The notes under the pieces are model-generated. The model did not search any database and was not told where the DNA came from. It saw nothing but the letters and a program-made list of their open reading frames with translations. This document shows positions 1-10,700 of a DNA stretch of 33,316 nt, piece after piece. How positions within the stretch are numbered: the stretch's first letter is position 1; the number at the start of each line of letters is the position of its first letter. The stretch is from Acidobacteriota bacterium (GTDB lineage: Bacteria > Acidobacteriota > Terriglobia > Acidiferrales > UBA7541): assembly GCA_003223315.1 (NCBI GenBank), contig QHYR01000021.1:1-33316 (forward strand). Reading direction: 5' to 3'. The translations under genes and the position numbers were made by a program.

Positions 1-416
1 GCTTGTCGCGTCAGAAACCGAAGGCGTCGATATACCACACGCGATGAACTCAGGGGAAAGCGAAATCACAGCGCCTCATAACAACGCGGGGCTGGATGAC
101 CAGATCTCTTCCAGTCGCAGGGGAAGTGTTTTTCTTGACATCCTCTTTTATAGAACGTGATTTTGATTTGTCCCTGGAGAATCGGACCCATGCCTAGCGG
201 GAATGGCAGTTTCACGAAAGACGCTCGACCGATGTTTCACGTGAACATTTTCGGTTCGCGCAGCAGTCTTCGCAGTGAATAGAGTCGCGCTTCGCGAATT
301 GTTTTGCGCGCAAAGACGGGCCTTCCAAGAAAAGTGCCCCAGGGCTCCCGCGCCTTCTTTATCTTGTTTATCTAGGCGCTTGCGCGCTGGCGCGGGGCGC
401 CCTGGGCTACAAGCTT

Positions 417-845
417 CTATGGGGTGGCGCGCTCTTTGTAGATGAAGGCGCCGGCGAGCGACGCCAGGATGAGTTCGACGAGACCTACGATCGTAGTGAT
501 CGCCACTAGCCGGGAAGGAAATAGAGCCATTGCCCAGCTCAGTAAGTTTGGAAAAAGGTAGCCGATCACCCAATAAGCGAAGCCGGTCAGTACTGCGGTT
601 CCAGGACCCGCACCGAAGCGAGTTCGCGCAGCCGCATAGAGCCAGATGGCGCTGATCCCCACCAAAAAGCCCCACACGATGAAGATGGGAACTGCGCTCG
701 GCGGCATTTGGCGCCCAAGGTTTTGCATGGCTGCGGCCCAATCCGCCGCCAGGACTCTGCCGTTGGTGACATATTCGAAAATGTTAATGATGATCCCCGC
801 CACGATCCCGCCTGCAATGACGCGGCCCCAATTGATTTTTCCCAT
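417..845 (-). CDS. small integral membrane protein, function unknown
   Basis: 142 aa ORF with start MGKINWGRVIAGGIVAGIIINIFEYVTNG and several hydrophobic segments. Confidence 0.75.
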   Translation of the reverse strand: MGKINWGRVIAGGIVAGIIINIFEYVTNGRVLAADWAAAMQNLGRQMPPSAVPIFIVWGFLVGISAIWLYAAARTRFGAGPGTAVLTGFAYWVIGYLFPNLLSWAMALFPSRLVAITTIVGLVELILASLAGAFIYKERATP

Positions 846-1127
846 GGTTTGCCTCCTGTTGACTCAGAATTCCATGGTCGGTCCCGCTTAGACTGGTTAC
901 GTGAGAAAGCCGTTGCCCGCACAACAAGTGTTGGATTGCCGGATGGGCCGAGGCCCGCTGCGAATGGGGAGAGTGTACGACGACCACCCCAACATGCGCA
1001 ATGGGACAAAGAGTGACGATACAGGCGTAAACTCTTTGCTTCTTTGCGGTTCTTTTCCGCCCTACATATCGCTTTGGAACATGTGTCTGGTCGGTTAATT
1101 GACCGGCCCTGACCGGCACGATAGCCT

Positions 1128-2474
1128 TTGAAAAGTTGCGCCATTTCTCGCGCCCACCGGGTCCAGCTCCGGTTTCAGTCCTGCTCCGCGCAAGCATCTG
1201 CCAAGGAGAGTGGTGTGATTTTCCCCTGTCGAAAACTTGCCTACGGCTCTACTGTAATCATTTTTATTCTGGGCTTGTTCCTCAGCTTGCTTTCGAGCGC
1301 ATTGGGGCAACAGAACGTTTGGGATGAGCTGAACGCGCGCGTCGATTCGCTCTACCGGCAGGGGAGATATGCGGAAGCGGTTCCGGCGGCCCAGAAGCTT
1401 GTGGATTTCGCGGAGGAGAAATTCGGCACCAAGGCTCCCAACGTGGCCTCGAGTCTGAATAAGCTGGCCGTGCTCTACGAAGAAGTGGGAAATTTCACTG
1501 ACGCCGAGCCTCTTTACCGGCGGGCGCTGGAGATTCGCGAGCAGGCGGCCGGGCCAGACAATCCGGAAGTCGCCGCCAGCCTCAATAATCTGGGGGCGCT
1601 TTACGCTGACCAGGGCAAATACGAGCAAGCCCAGGCGATTTACGAACGCGCGCTGGCGATCCGCGAAAAAGCACTTGGCGCGGACAATCCCGATCTGGCC
1701 ACAAGCCTGAACAATCTGGCGGTGCTCTACGATCTGGAAGGGCGAGAGGCCGATGCCTTGCCGCTATATCAGCGCGCGCTGGCCATTCGCGAAAAGGTGT
1801 TGGCTCCCGATCATCCCGAAGTGGCCAAGAGCTTGATGAATCTCGCCGGCCTCTATCGCGACGCGCGGCGCTACGAGGAGGCCGAGCCGCTTTATCGGCG
1901 CCTGCTGGCGATCGATGAAAAAGCGACCGACGAAAATAACGCCGGCGACGAGCAGAGCGAGCTTGCGAGTACGCTCGACGATCTTGGATCCATCTACCTG
2001 GCCGAAGGTAAGTACGCGCAAGCCGAACCGATCTATAAGCGAGCCGCGGCGCTGGCCGACCGGAATTTTTCCAAGGAGCCGCTCGCGGCAACCATCTTCA
2101 GCGACTTTGCGCGGCTGGATGTGGCGGAGGGGCATTACGCCTCGGCCGAGCCGCTGGATATCCGCGCCCTCCGGATCCTGGAAGAAGATTTCGGCTCCAG
2201 CAGCTCGCGACTGGCGCCGATTCTCGGCGGGTTAAGCGAGGTTTTTTACCTGCAGGGACGTTACACGGAAGCCACATCGGCGTTGCAACGTGAGCTGGCG
2301 ATTCAGGAAAAAGTGCTCGGTGCGGACGATCCCGAGCTTGCTTCCATTCTCGACAATTACGCCGCCGTGCTGCTCAAGACCAATCACACCGCGGAAGCAG
2401 CGCAAGCCGAGGCACGCGCCAAAGCTATCCGCGCGAAAGCGACCGCCGCCGCGAGCAGCGATCCGGCCAACTGA
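1128..2474 (+). CDS. exported tetratricopeptide-repeat protein (kinesin-light-chain-like TPR)
   Basis: about 42-aa repeats of the form YxxAxxLYxRALAIREKxLGxDNPxxAxSLNNLAxLY; N-terminal hydrophobic segment; true start may be the GTG near 1215. Confidence 0.85.
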   Translation: MKSCAISRAHRVQLRFQSCSAQASAKESGVIFPCRKLAYGSTVIIFILGLFLSLLSSALGQQNVWDELNARVDSLYRQGRYAEAVPAAQKLVDFAEEKFGTKAPNVASSLNKLAVLYEEVGNFTDAEPLYRRALEIREQAAGPDNPEVAASLNNLGALYADQGKYEQAQAIYERALAIREKALGADNPDLATSLNNLAVLYDLEGREADALPLYQRALAIREKVLAPDHPEVAKSLMNLAGLYRDARRYEEAEPLYRRLLAIDEKATDENNAGDEQSELASTLDDLGSIYLAEGKYAQAEPIYKRAAALADRNFSKEPLAATIFSDFARLDVAEGHYASAEPLDIRALRILEEDFGSSSSRLAPILGGLSEVFYLQGRYTEATSALQRELAIQEKVLGADDPELASILDNYAAVLLKTNHTAEAAQAEARAKAIRAKATAAASSDPAN

Positions 2475-2549
2475 GCGCATCCCGCGGCACGACTTTTAGC
2501 CCTTCGCTGGGCTTGCCTCGGACAGCGGCAAAGCCCTATATTGTCGAAT

Positions 2550-3464
2550 ATGTTTTGGCGGACTGCATGTTCGTCCGGCCTCCTTTTGATTTCACTCTGG
2601 CTGTATCCTGCGTCGCTTCGTGCTCAAGTAAACCAGCCGCCGTCTCCATGCTCTTCTTCGTCTCCGAAATCGGATAGTGCGCCAGCACAACCTGGGGGTG
2701 ATCATCCTAAGGTCGTCATCGATGAAGTCAGATTCGATGGGCCCATACGTCTGCCGGATTCGGTTGTGAACGCGGCGATCGCGGAGGCCAACGATGCGGA
2801 GTTGGATGCGACTAGTGAGACATGGGCGAATCAATTCGCCGAGGCTGGAATCAGGGCTGCATGGCAGGATCGCGGGTATTTTAAGGTAACGGTAAAGCCG
2901 GGAGAAGTGGAGTCCCTCGGGGGCGATTCGCATGAGCAGCATTTTCGTGTCATCGTTCATATCGACGAGGGCTTGCAATACCATCTCGGCGATTTGACGT
3001 TCGCAGACGCCAAGGCCTTCTCGCCGGGTGAACTGCGAGACGTTATTCCTTTGCGAGAAGGAGAGATCTTCGACATTTCGAAGATCCGGGGCGGCATCGA
3101 AGCGCTGACCAAAACATACGCGGCGATCGGATTCATCGATTTCACGGCGGTTCCGAGAACAGAAATCGACGACAAACTGCAGCGGATTTCGCTTACGCTT
3201 GAACTCGATGAGCAGAAGCAGTACCGCATTGAAGATGTTAATGTGATCGGACTTGATCAAACACTCGAAGGAGTTCTAAGGTCTCAGCTCGTTCCGGGCG
3301 AGGTCTTCAATCCAGCAGTTATCGATGACTTTGTGAAGCAGAATCGATCGTCTTTACCCGTGAACCTGCGCCAGGAGGACTATCTGCAAGCGAAGCGGGA
3401 TACGCGGCTTGGAATCGTCGATCTTTCGTTTGATTTTCGTGGTTGCCGTGAGACAACGCGTTGA
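2550..3464 (+). CDS. exported POTRA-domain-like protein
   Basis: signal peptide, then POTRA-like motifs (VVIDEVRFDGPIRLPDSV; YHLGDLTFADAKAFSPGELRDVIPLREGEIFD); no following beta-barrel domain. Confidence 0.65.
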   Translation: MFWRTACSSGLLLISLWLYPASLRAQVNQPPSPCSSSSPKSDSAPAQPGGDHPKVVIDEVRFDGPIRLPDSVVNAAIAEANDAELDATSETWANQFAEAGIRAAWQDRGYFKVTVKPGEVESLGGDSHEQHFRVIVHIDEGLQYHLGDLTFADAKAFSPGELRDVIPLREGEIFDISKIRGGIEALTKTYAAIGFIDFTAVPRTEIDDKLQRISLTLELDEQKQYRIEDVNVIGLDQTLEGVLRSQLVPGEVFNPAVIDDFVKQNRSSLPVNLRQEDYLQAKRDTRLGIVDLSFDFRGCRETTR

Positions 3465-3481
3465 AGGATGGAGGCCAGGTA

Positions 3482-3706
3482 ATGAGGGATCGGGTGGCAC
3501 TGCTGATTATTTCGAGCTTGGTGCTTTGCTGGGGGTTGGGCATGCGCGGCAGGGCCGCGGCGCAGGAGTCTCCGGCGCTGATCGCCAAGACTCCCATAGC
3601 GTTGAAGAACGTCGAAGGACGCATCAATCACTTTTCGCTGACGGTATCGGTTCAGTCCGGCGTGAGCGTAGTCGATGTCGGGACGGTATCCGTCACGGTG
3701 CCGTAA
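3482..3706 (+). CDS. small exported hypothetical protein
   Basis: about 74 aa with N-terminal hydrophobic segment, just downstream of the POTRA-like gene. Confidence 0.4.
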   Translation: MRDRVALLIISSLVLCWGLGMRGRAAAQESPALIAKTPIALKNVEGRINHFSLTVSVQSGVSVVDVGTVSVTVP

Positions 3707-3761
3707 CTTTATTGCGCGGGCGTGCTGGGCCGGAAAAAAACGATCCGCTGAAACTCCGAGA

Positions 3762-4342
3762 CTAATAAGCCATGGCGTTGCGAGTGAAGGGCGGACCCGG
3801 AGCTTTGCCTTCGGCACACGCTTTGAGGCGAAACATCAACTCCCCCAGGTCGTGTTGCAAGAAACAAAATAATCTGTCTCGGCTTTCCAATCGGCTTGGG
3901 CAAATCGCAGCATGGTGCCGCCGTTTTTGGATGTGGTGTCAAATACCAGCCGCGTACCCGTCCATTCCTGGCCGGATTCGCAAAGCCATTCGGCTCTTTG
4001 CGGCGGCGCCAGGCGCGCGGGGGTTAGCCGGTAAACCGTAGCGCGATTGAAAAAACCCAGCTCCACAGTATGCGCGGCCTTATTTTCCGTCACGCCTTCG
4101 CTCCACCATTGAGAAAAACCGTGAGGGGTGGAAACCAGCGTATGAACGCGCTCGGCTGGCGCAGCAATGAGTATGGCATTCCGAATCTGGGGCAAGACGC
4201 CTCCTCGAAGTGGCTCGATTGAGTCGAGACGATACCAGAAATCGTCCGACACCAACACCTGGCGCCGCTCCGCGCGTCGGCCCGGCTGCGCTTCAAAATC
4301 CTCACTGCCACATGCGCCTGAATCCGGCGTATTCTCGTGCAT
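3762..4342 (-). CDS. SRPBCC/AHSA1-like domain protein (frameshifted)
   Basis: IRNAILIAAPAERVHTLVSTPHGFSQWW...DWKAETDYFVSCNTTWG then premature stop; the next frame continues ELMFRLKACAEGKAPGPPFTRNAMAY*; start uncertain. Confidence 0.65.
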
Positions 4343-4368
4343 GAATGCGGATGCGGAGGAAGCGACAC

Positions 4369-5010
4369 ATGAATCCGAAACAAGCACGTGAGCCAGAAGC
4401 AGCCAGAAAGATCGCGAACGAGATTCCCGGATATACGTACGGGACTGCCGAAGCAGCCAGATCGCCTGTTTCGCTCGCCGACTTAGAACTTTTGAAAAAG
4501 ACGGTGAATTTCACCGAGGAAGACCAGAGGTATCTGCGCATGGCCGGCGAGGTGCTGGCGAGCCAAACTGAGGAAGTAGTGAAGAAATGGCGGGGCGTCA
4601 TTGCGGCCAATCCACATCTGGCCCAATATTCGCTGGGCCCCGAAGGAAAACCGGACGCGCACTATTCCGCCGACAGCGGACTGCGGTTTCGACAATGGAT
4701 TCTCGATACCTGTTTCCGCAGCTACGACCAGGATTGGCTCAATTATCAGCAGGAGATCGCTCTGCGTCACACCAGTGTGAAAAAGAATACGACCGACCAC
4801 GTGGAATCGGCAGCTTATATTCCGCTGAGGTATGTGATCGCGTTCACCGCAATCATCAATGATGCCATCAAGCCATTTTTAGCGGCTAAGGGGCACTCGC
4901 CGGAGGAGGTCGAGAGAATGCACCGTGCGTGGTGCAAGTCCGTGCAATTGCAGATTGCCTTGTGGAGCCAGCCTTACGCAGACAGCAACGTCGCGCCGGA
5001 TCAGTGGTAA
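4369..5010 (+). CDS. protoglobin-like heme protein
   Basis: PGYTYGTAEAARSPVSLADLELLKKTVNFTEEDQRYLRMAGEVL...HTSVKKNTTDHVESAAYIPLRYVIAFTAIINDAIKPF resembles the protoglobin family. Confidence 0.75.
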   Translation: MNPKQAREPEAARKIANEIPGYTYGTAEAARSPVSLADLELLKKTVNFTEEDQRYLRMAGEVLASQTEEVVKKWRGVIAANPHLAQYSLGPEGKPDAHYSADSGLRFRQWILDTCFRSYDQDWLNYQQEIALRHTSVKKNTTDHVESAAYIPLRYVIAFTAIINDAIKPFLAAKGHSPEEVERMHRAWCKSVQLQIALWSQPYADSNVAPDQW

Positions 5011-5070
5011 TCAAGTCTGCGAAATCTCATGTGGGGGCTATAGAACTGTCACCACGGAAAAGAGCGGATT

Positions 5071-5520
5071 ATGCGAGCGATTGTCTTGGCGGCTTTTACT
5101 CTCCTGCTTTTTCTCGGCGCTCGATCTTCCATTATCGTGAGCGGCGCCCAAAACGCCCCGCCCCGCACTGCCGATACTCAAGTCGGCCGGGGACGCTATC
5201 TCGTCGAAGAGGTAGCGAAATGCACGGAGTGCCATACGCCTCGCGATGCGCAGAATCAACTCGATCGTTCGCGCTGGCTTCAGGGCGCCTCGATCTGGAT
5301 CGAGCCGGTGCGCCCCGTCACTAAATGGGCTCAATTTGCGCCGCCGCTCGCGGGGTTGCCCAGTCTTAGCGACGAACAGATGGAGCGCGTCCTGGAAAAA
5401 GGCGAATCGGCGAACGGGAGAGAGATTCAGCCGCCGCTGCACATCTATCACCTGAGTCACAGCGACGCGCAGGCTATCATCGCTTACCTGCGTTCTCTAC
5501 CAAGGGCCACCAGCCACTGA
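5071..5520 (+). CDS. exported class I cytochrome c
   Basis: signal peptide; RGRYLVEEVAKCTECHTPRD (CXXCH); C-terminal LSHSDAQAIIAYLRSL. Confidence 0.85.
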   Translation: MRAIVLAAFTLLLFLGARSSIIVSGAQNAPPRTADTQVGRGRYLVEEVAKCTECHTPRDAQNQLDRSRWLQGASIWIEPVRPVTKWAQFAPPLAGLPSLSDEQMERVLEKGESANGREIQPPLHIYHLSHSDAQAIIAYLRSLPRATSH

Positions 5521-5675
5521 TCTGCTAGAGAATACATTTCCTACGGAAGATTCGCGGGTAGACAAGGTACTCAGCGGTGTGTATTCTTCGGCCTCCGGCA
5601 GGGAAAAGATCGGCTAGTTCAGTGGAAATATCCGAGGTGCTAGGCTTCGTTAGAGCCGAATCCAGGAGGAGCGCA

Positions 5676-6431
5676 ATGGAAATTCACAGCGAGTTTGTAA
5701 CCACCAAGGTGAGCGACGGCACGTCCATGCGGCTATACGTGGCGCACCCGGCCGGTGCGGCGGCTGCACGCGGTTTGCTGGTCATGCAGGAAGCTTTCGG
5801 TATTAACGCGCATATCCGCGACGTTACTGAACGCTTCGCGCGAGAAGGATTTTTGGCTGCAGCACCCGAGCTTTTCCATCGCACCGGCGCTGGATTCGAG
5901 GGCAGGTACGACGATTTTCCCTCGGCTATGGTTCATTTGAAGGAACTGCGCGATCCGAACATGGAAGCTGATTTTCGAGCCGCTTACGATTGGCTGCGCG
6001 CCAATGGTGTTGCCGCAGGCTCTCCCATCGCGGCAGCCGGCTTCTGCATGGGAGGCAGAGCCGCGTTTCTGGCGGCGATCACGCTGCCGCTGGAGTGCGC
6101 GGTTTCTTTTTACGGCGGCGGCATTGCTCCGAATCCGACGAATCCGGGCCTGCTGAATCGCGTAAAGGATTTGAAGGCCCCGGTCCTGCTTTTCTGGGGC
6201 GGGCGGGACCAACACATTCCAGTGGATCAAAGACGTGCGGTGGCGGATGCTTTGAAAAACGCAGGAAAGAATTATGTGAGCGTGGAATTTTCTGAAGCCG
6301 ATCACGGATTTTTCTGCGACGCGCGCCCGAGCTACAGCCCGGTGGCGGCCGCGCAAGCCTGGCCGCTTACTTTGGCGTTCCTCAACACGTACACTGCGGC
6401 TCGAGAGCAGCGTGCCTCGGCGCGGTCGTAG
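5676..6431 (+). CDS. dienelactone hydrolase family protein
   Basis: FCMGGRAAFLAA nucleophile elbow, LFWGGRDQHIP, EADHGFFCD motifs; preceded by AGGAGG-type RBS. Confidence 0.9.
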   Translation: MEIHSEFVTTKVSDGTSMRLYVAHPAGAAAARGLLVMQEAFGINAHIRDVTERFAREGFLAAAPELFHRTGAGFEGRYDDFPSAMVHLKELRDPNMEADFRAAYDWLRANGVAAGSPIAAAGFCMGGRAAFLAAITLPLECAVSFYGGGIAPNPTNPGLLNRVKDLKAPVLLFWGGRDQHIPVDQRRAVADALKNAGKNYVSVEFSEADHGFFCDARPSYSPVAAAQAWPLTLAFLNTYTAAREQRASARS

Positions 6432-6482
6432 CATTTAACAGAGGTATTGCTGCAGAAGCTTTGCAGCCACTAAGCCACCCGA

Positions 6483-7562
6483 TCACGCTTTAAGCGAATC
6501 GAGTCTGGGCGGCATCTCCAGGAAAGAGCGCGCGACGTGCCACAACTGGTGACGATTTAGCCCGAGCACAAGAGAGTGCGCCATGCCCGGCAAGATCGCA
6601 AACTGCCGGTCCGAATTGACCAGCTTGCGGTAAAAATTGAGGCAGTCCTCGTCAGTGGCGATACCGTCGTATTCGCCACGCGCAACGAGCACCGGCGCGT
6701 GAATTTTTTGCGGGTCGATGACCGGCAGATTAGCGGTCATATCGAGGTATGTGCCGGTGGGAACGCTATCGCCGAAACGCAGTTCCGCGTCCGCGAGCGC
6801 GTCGCCCACGGCGGGATCGGAAGTGCCGCTCTTATCGCGGGTAAAAATGCTGTGGACCATGGCGCGGTCGCGCGGGCGGCGGTTGTGGGTGCGATAGAAC
6901 TCGAGCTGCTTGGCGCGATCGGCAAGCGTTGGCGAACCTTCACCCGTATAAGTGAGAGCGGTAAGGACCAGGCGATTAACGCGCTGGGGCTGTTCCATGG
7001 CGTAAGCGCCAGCGCGAAGCGCGCCCGATGATTCGCCAAAAAAATGATAACGCTGCTGGCCCGTTTCGCGCGCCACCACTTCCACCGCCGCTTTTAGATC
7101 CTCGACGCCATCGGCGATGTTGGAGTTGCCCTCACCGGCTGACGATCTGCCATATCCCGCGAAATCCATGGTCCACACATCGAATCGATACTCGGCGAAC
7201 TTGTTCATCAAAGAGTACTCGCCGTGGCCGGGGACATTAAGATCGAAGCTCGGCCGGGCGGAAATGGATGAGCCGTGTACCAGGAAGAGCACGGGCTCGG
7301 CCACCTCGCGTGAATGCGGCGCATTCAGGCGCTTGCGGAAGAGGTTCAGCTTGAGATGGCCGCGTTGAGCCCAATACTCGTTGCTCCAGATTTTTTTGTC
7401 CGCGGGAGCTGATGGCGCTTCGTCGTCCTTTTGAGTCGTGGCCTTCGGTGCGGCCAGTGAGTTTCGGCTCAGGAGGCTCAGGAAGGTCGAACCCGCGCCA
7501 AAAAAGCCTAAACGGTGCAGAAAAGAACGGCGAGAGGATTCGGAAATGCCGGGCGTCATCAT
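6483..7562 (-). CDS. alpha/beta hydrolase with N-terminal Tat-like leader
   Basis: ESSRRSFLHRLGFFGAGS leader; FLVHGSS; FFGESSGALRAG; LPGMAHSLV. Confidence 0.85.
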   Translation of the reverse strand: MMTPGISESSRRSFLHRLGFFGAGSTFLSLLSRNSLAAPKATTQKDDEAPSAPADKKIWSNEYWAQRGHLKLNLFRKRLNAPHSREVAEPVLFLVHGSSISARPSFDLNVPGHGEYSLMNKFAEYRFDVWTMDFAGYGRSSAGEGNSNIADGVEDLKAAVEVVARETGQQRYHFFGESSGALRAGAYAMEQPQRVNRLVLTALTYTGEGSPTLADRAKQLEFYRTHNRRPRDRAMVHSIFTRDKSGTSDPAVGDALADAELRFGDSVPTGTYLDMTANLPVIDPQKIHAPVLVARGEYDGIATDEDCLNFYRKLVNSDRQFAILPGMAHSLVLGLNRHQLWHVARSFLEMPPRLDSLKA

Positions 7563-7746
7563 GTGCCTCCTGACGTGGAAAGGCGGAGGCGGCTCAATTC
7601 CAGAGCAACGTGTGAGCTGCCGCAGCTTACGATACTCTCATCCGAGAGTGGATCGCAATACGGAAGCCAGTATGTCACACATTACGTCACAAATTCCGAC
7701 GTGTCCCATCGAGTCATCGGGAAGGGCTCGCGACAGTAACGATGTG

Positions 7747-10700
7747 TCAGCGGACGGATGAACCTGATAGCATTCCACGACTGAGTGCCCGCTCTTTCAT
7801 AAGCGCAAAGAAAACAGGAACCAAAATCAGGACGTGAATCGTTGAGGTGATCATTCCTCCCACGATTGGAGCGGCAATTGGCTTCATTACATCTGAACCG
7901 ATTCCTGTTTCCCAAAGAATTGGAACTAGACTTGCTAGCACTGCGAATACTGTCATGAGTTTGGGGCGAAGGCGCTGAACCGCTCCTTCAATGACCGCAA
8001 CTTCGATGTCCTCACGTTTGAGCGGAGCGCCGGTTGCTAATCGCCGATTAAGCGCCTCGTGCAGATACACAACCATCACCACGCCTGTCTCGACTGCGAT
8101 TCCGAAAAGCGCGATATAGCCCACCCACACGGCCACGCTAAAGTTGTACTTGAGAAGCCATTGGAGGATGAGACCGCCGGTCATCGCATAGAACGTCGGA
8201 AAAACGAGCACCGTAGCTTCTGTGACGGAGTGGAAGACCATGTAAAGGAGCATGAAAATTACAAAGAAGACCATGGGAAGAATGATTTTCAGGCGCTGCC
8301 GTGCCCTCAGTTCAAATTCGTATTCACCGGACCACTGGTATGTGTATCCCGCAGGCAACCACAACTTTTGCTCAAATAGGTTCGAAGCTTGTTGGACGAA
8401 TCCGCCATAGTCCGTGGTGTTCAGATCAACATAAACGTAACCTGTAAGCTGGCCGTCCTCGTCTCGAATCATCGCGGGCCCTCGTGAGAAAGAAATGCTC
8501 GCCACTTGCCCAATTGGGATTTGAGCGCCGGCTGGCGTGGCGATGAGCACGCGGCGAAGCTCGTCTAAGTTGTCGCGGAAGTCGCGCTCGTAGCGCACAT
8601 TGATTGGATACCTTTCGCGGCCTTCTACGTTTTCGGCGACATTCATGCCGCCGATGCCGGAAGACACCGCTGCCTGCACGTCTGCAATGGTCAGGCCGTA
8701 CTTGGCGGCTTCGGGGCGATTCACGTCTACATTTATGTAGAACCCCTGGGACACACGCTCGGCAAATACCGAACGCACTTGGGGCACACCGGACAAAATC
8801 TGCTGCATCTCGGTGCCGAGTTGCTGAATGCCCTCAAGAGACGGACCTTGGATTTTCAATCCGACCGGCGTCTTGATTCCCGTCAAGGCCATGTCCAAAC
8901 GGTTTTCAACGGGCATGGTCCAGGTATTACTTAGGCCAGGAAACTGAAGTTTCTCGTCCATATCCCGGATCAATTTTTCGTAAGTCATTCCCACTGGCCA
9001 TTGCTCACGGGGTTTGAGCATGACGGTTGTGTCGTACATATCCAGTGGAGCGTTATCCGTGGCGCTATCGGAACGTCCAACCGCGCCGAATACCGTCTGG
9101 ACTTCGGGAAACGAGCGGATAATCCGATCCTGTTCCTGCAAGAGTTTGGAAGCCTCGACAATGGAGATTCCGGGCAGAGACGTTGGCATATACAGAGACG
9201 AACCTTCATAGAGCGGCGGCATAAATTGGCTGCCGAGTCTGAACATCAACGGGAACATGAGCGCAAGGAATGCTAGGTTCAAAAGCAGTGTCGTCTTCCG
9301 ATATTTCAAGCAAAGTCGAAGGACGGGCAGGTACAACGCCTGCGTGATCTTCGAAATGGGGTTTTCTGATTCAGGTCGCAGCCTGCCCTTAATGAACATG
9401 AGCATCAATACGGGCACCAGCGTGATGGCCAGCAAGGAAGAGAAACCGACCGCAAGCGTCTTCGTCCATGCCAGCGGCTTAAACATTCGTCCCTCTTGCG
9501 CTTCCAGCAGAAAGACCGGAAGAAACGAGACAACGATAATCACGAGCGAGAAGAACAACGCTGGCCCCACTTGTTTCGCGCCACCAATGAGAACACGCAC
9601 GCGATCCGCCTCGTTCGGAGGTGCGTTTTCGGAAAGGTGACGGTATCCGTTCTCGACCATGACAATCGCGGCATCAACCAAGACCCCAATTGCCAGCGCC
9701 AGGCCGCCGAGCGACATGATGTTCGAACTGACGTGAAGGTAGTACATGGGGATGAACGATGCGACGACAGCGATGGGAAGCGTGATGATGGGAATCAGTG
9801 CAGAACGAAAGTGGAAGAGGAAAATGATAATTACAAGGCTGACGATGATTGCTTCTTCGATCAGGTCGCGCTGCAACGTCTTCATGGATTCCTGAATTAG
9901 ACCAGCACGGTCATATCCGCTAACTACTTCTACTCCGGGCGGCAGGGAGCCCTTGATCTCCTCTAGTTTTTCCTTGACTCCATCAATCACAGTCAGGGCA
10001 TTGAGCCCATATCGCATCACCACAATGCCGCCCACCGTCTCGCCCTCTCCCTGCCATTCCGCAACGCCTTCTCGCATGTCCGGGCCGAATGAGACAAAGC
10101 CGAGGTCCTTGACCAGCACCGGAGTGCCGTTCTTCGCCATCACCGGGACGTTTTCCAAGTCACTGAGAGATTTCAGATAGCCAAGACCGCGAATCATATA
10201 TCGCGTTCCACTTAACTCTAGAACCCTCCCGCCAACTTCGTTCGTGCTGGATTTGACACGGTCAATGACTGTCGAGAGAGGAATTCCGTATGCCAACAAC
10301 TTGTTTGGATCGAGATTCACCTGATACTGGCGAACGAAGCCGCCGATGCTGGCGACTTCGGCGACGCCTGGAACAGTCTCCAACTGATAGCGAAGATGCC
10401 AGTCTTGGAGTGTTCGTAGGTCGGCGAGGCTGTATTTATGCGTGTGATCTACCAGAACATATTCATAGACCCAACCCGCTCCCGTTGCATCCGGTCCAAT
10501 CGCCGGATGCACGTCGGCGGGCAAGCGGCCAGCAATCGTTTGTAGGTATTCGACAACTCGTGAGCGTGCCCAATAGATGTCGGTTCCGTCCTCGAATATG
10601 ACGAAGACATAACTGTCGTTGAACATCGTTTGTGCGCGGACAGCCTTTACGCTCGGAGCAGCGAGGAACGCTGTGACGATGGGATAGGTGACCTGATCCT

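Noticed and set aside
148-1197. Overlapping minus-strand ORFs (148..741, 587..1144, 784..1197)
   Set aside because: Low-complexity, basic compositions in frames conflicting with the 417..845 membrane protein; no recognisable family.
1582-2235. Long overlapping ORFs on both strands inside the TPR gene (1582..2091 -, 1764..2135 -, 1915..2235 +)
   Set aside because: Arg/Pro/Ser-rich shadow ORFs of a GC-rich repeat gene; the TPR frame explains the region.
2550-3464. POTRA-like gene as a truncated BamA/surface antigen pseudogene
   Set aside because: It ends cleanly and is followed by a separate small ORF; no barrel remnants were seen in other frames, so it is probably a complete barrel-less protein.
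9257-9900. Plus-strand ORFs antisense to cusA (9257..9640, 9496..9900)
   Set aside because: Antisense to an unambiguous RND permease; no RBS or family signature supports them.
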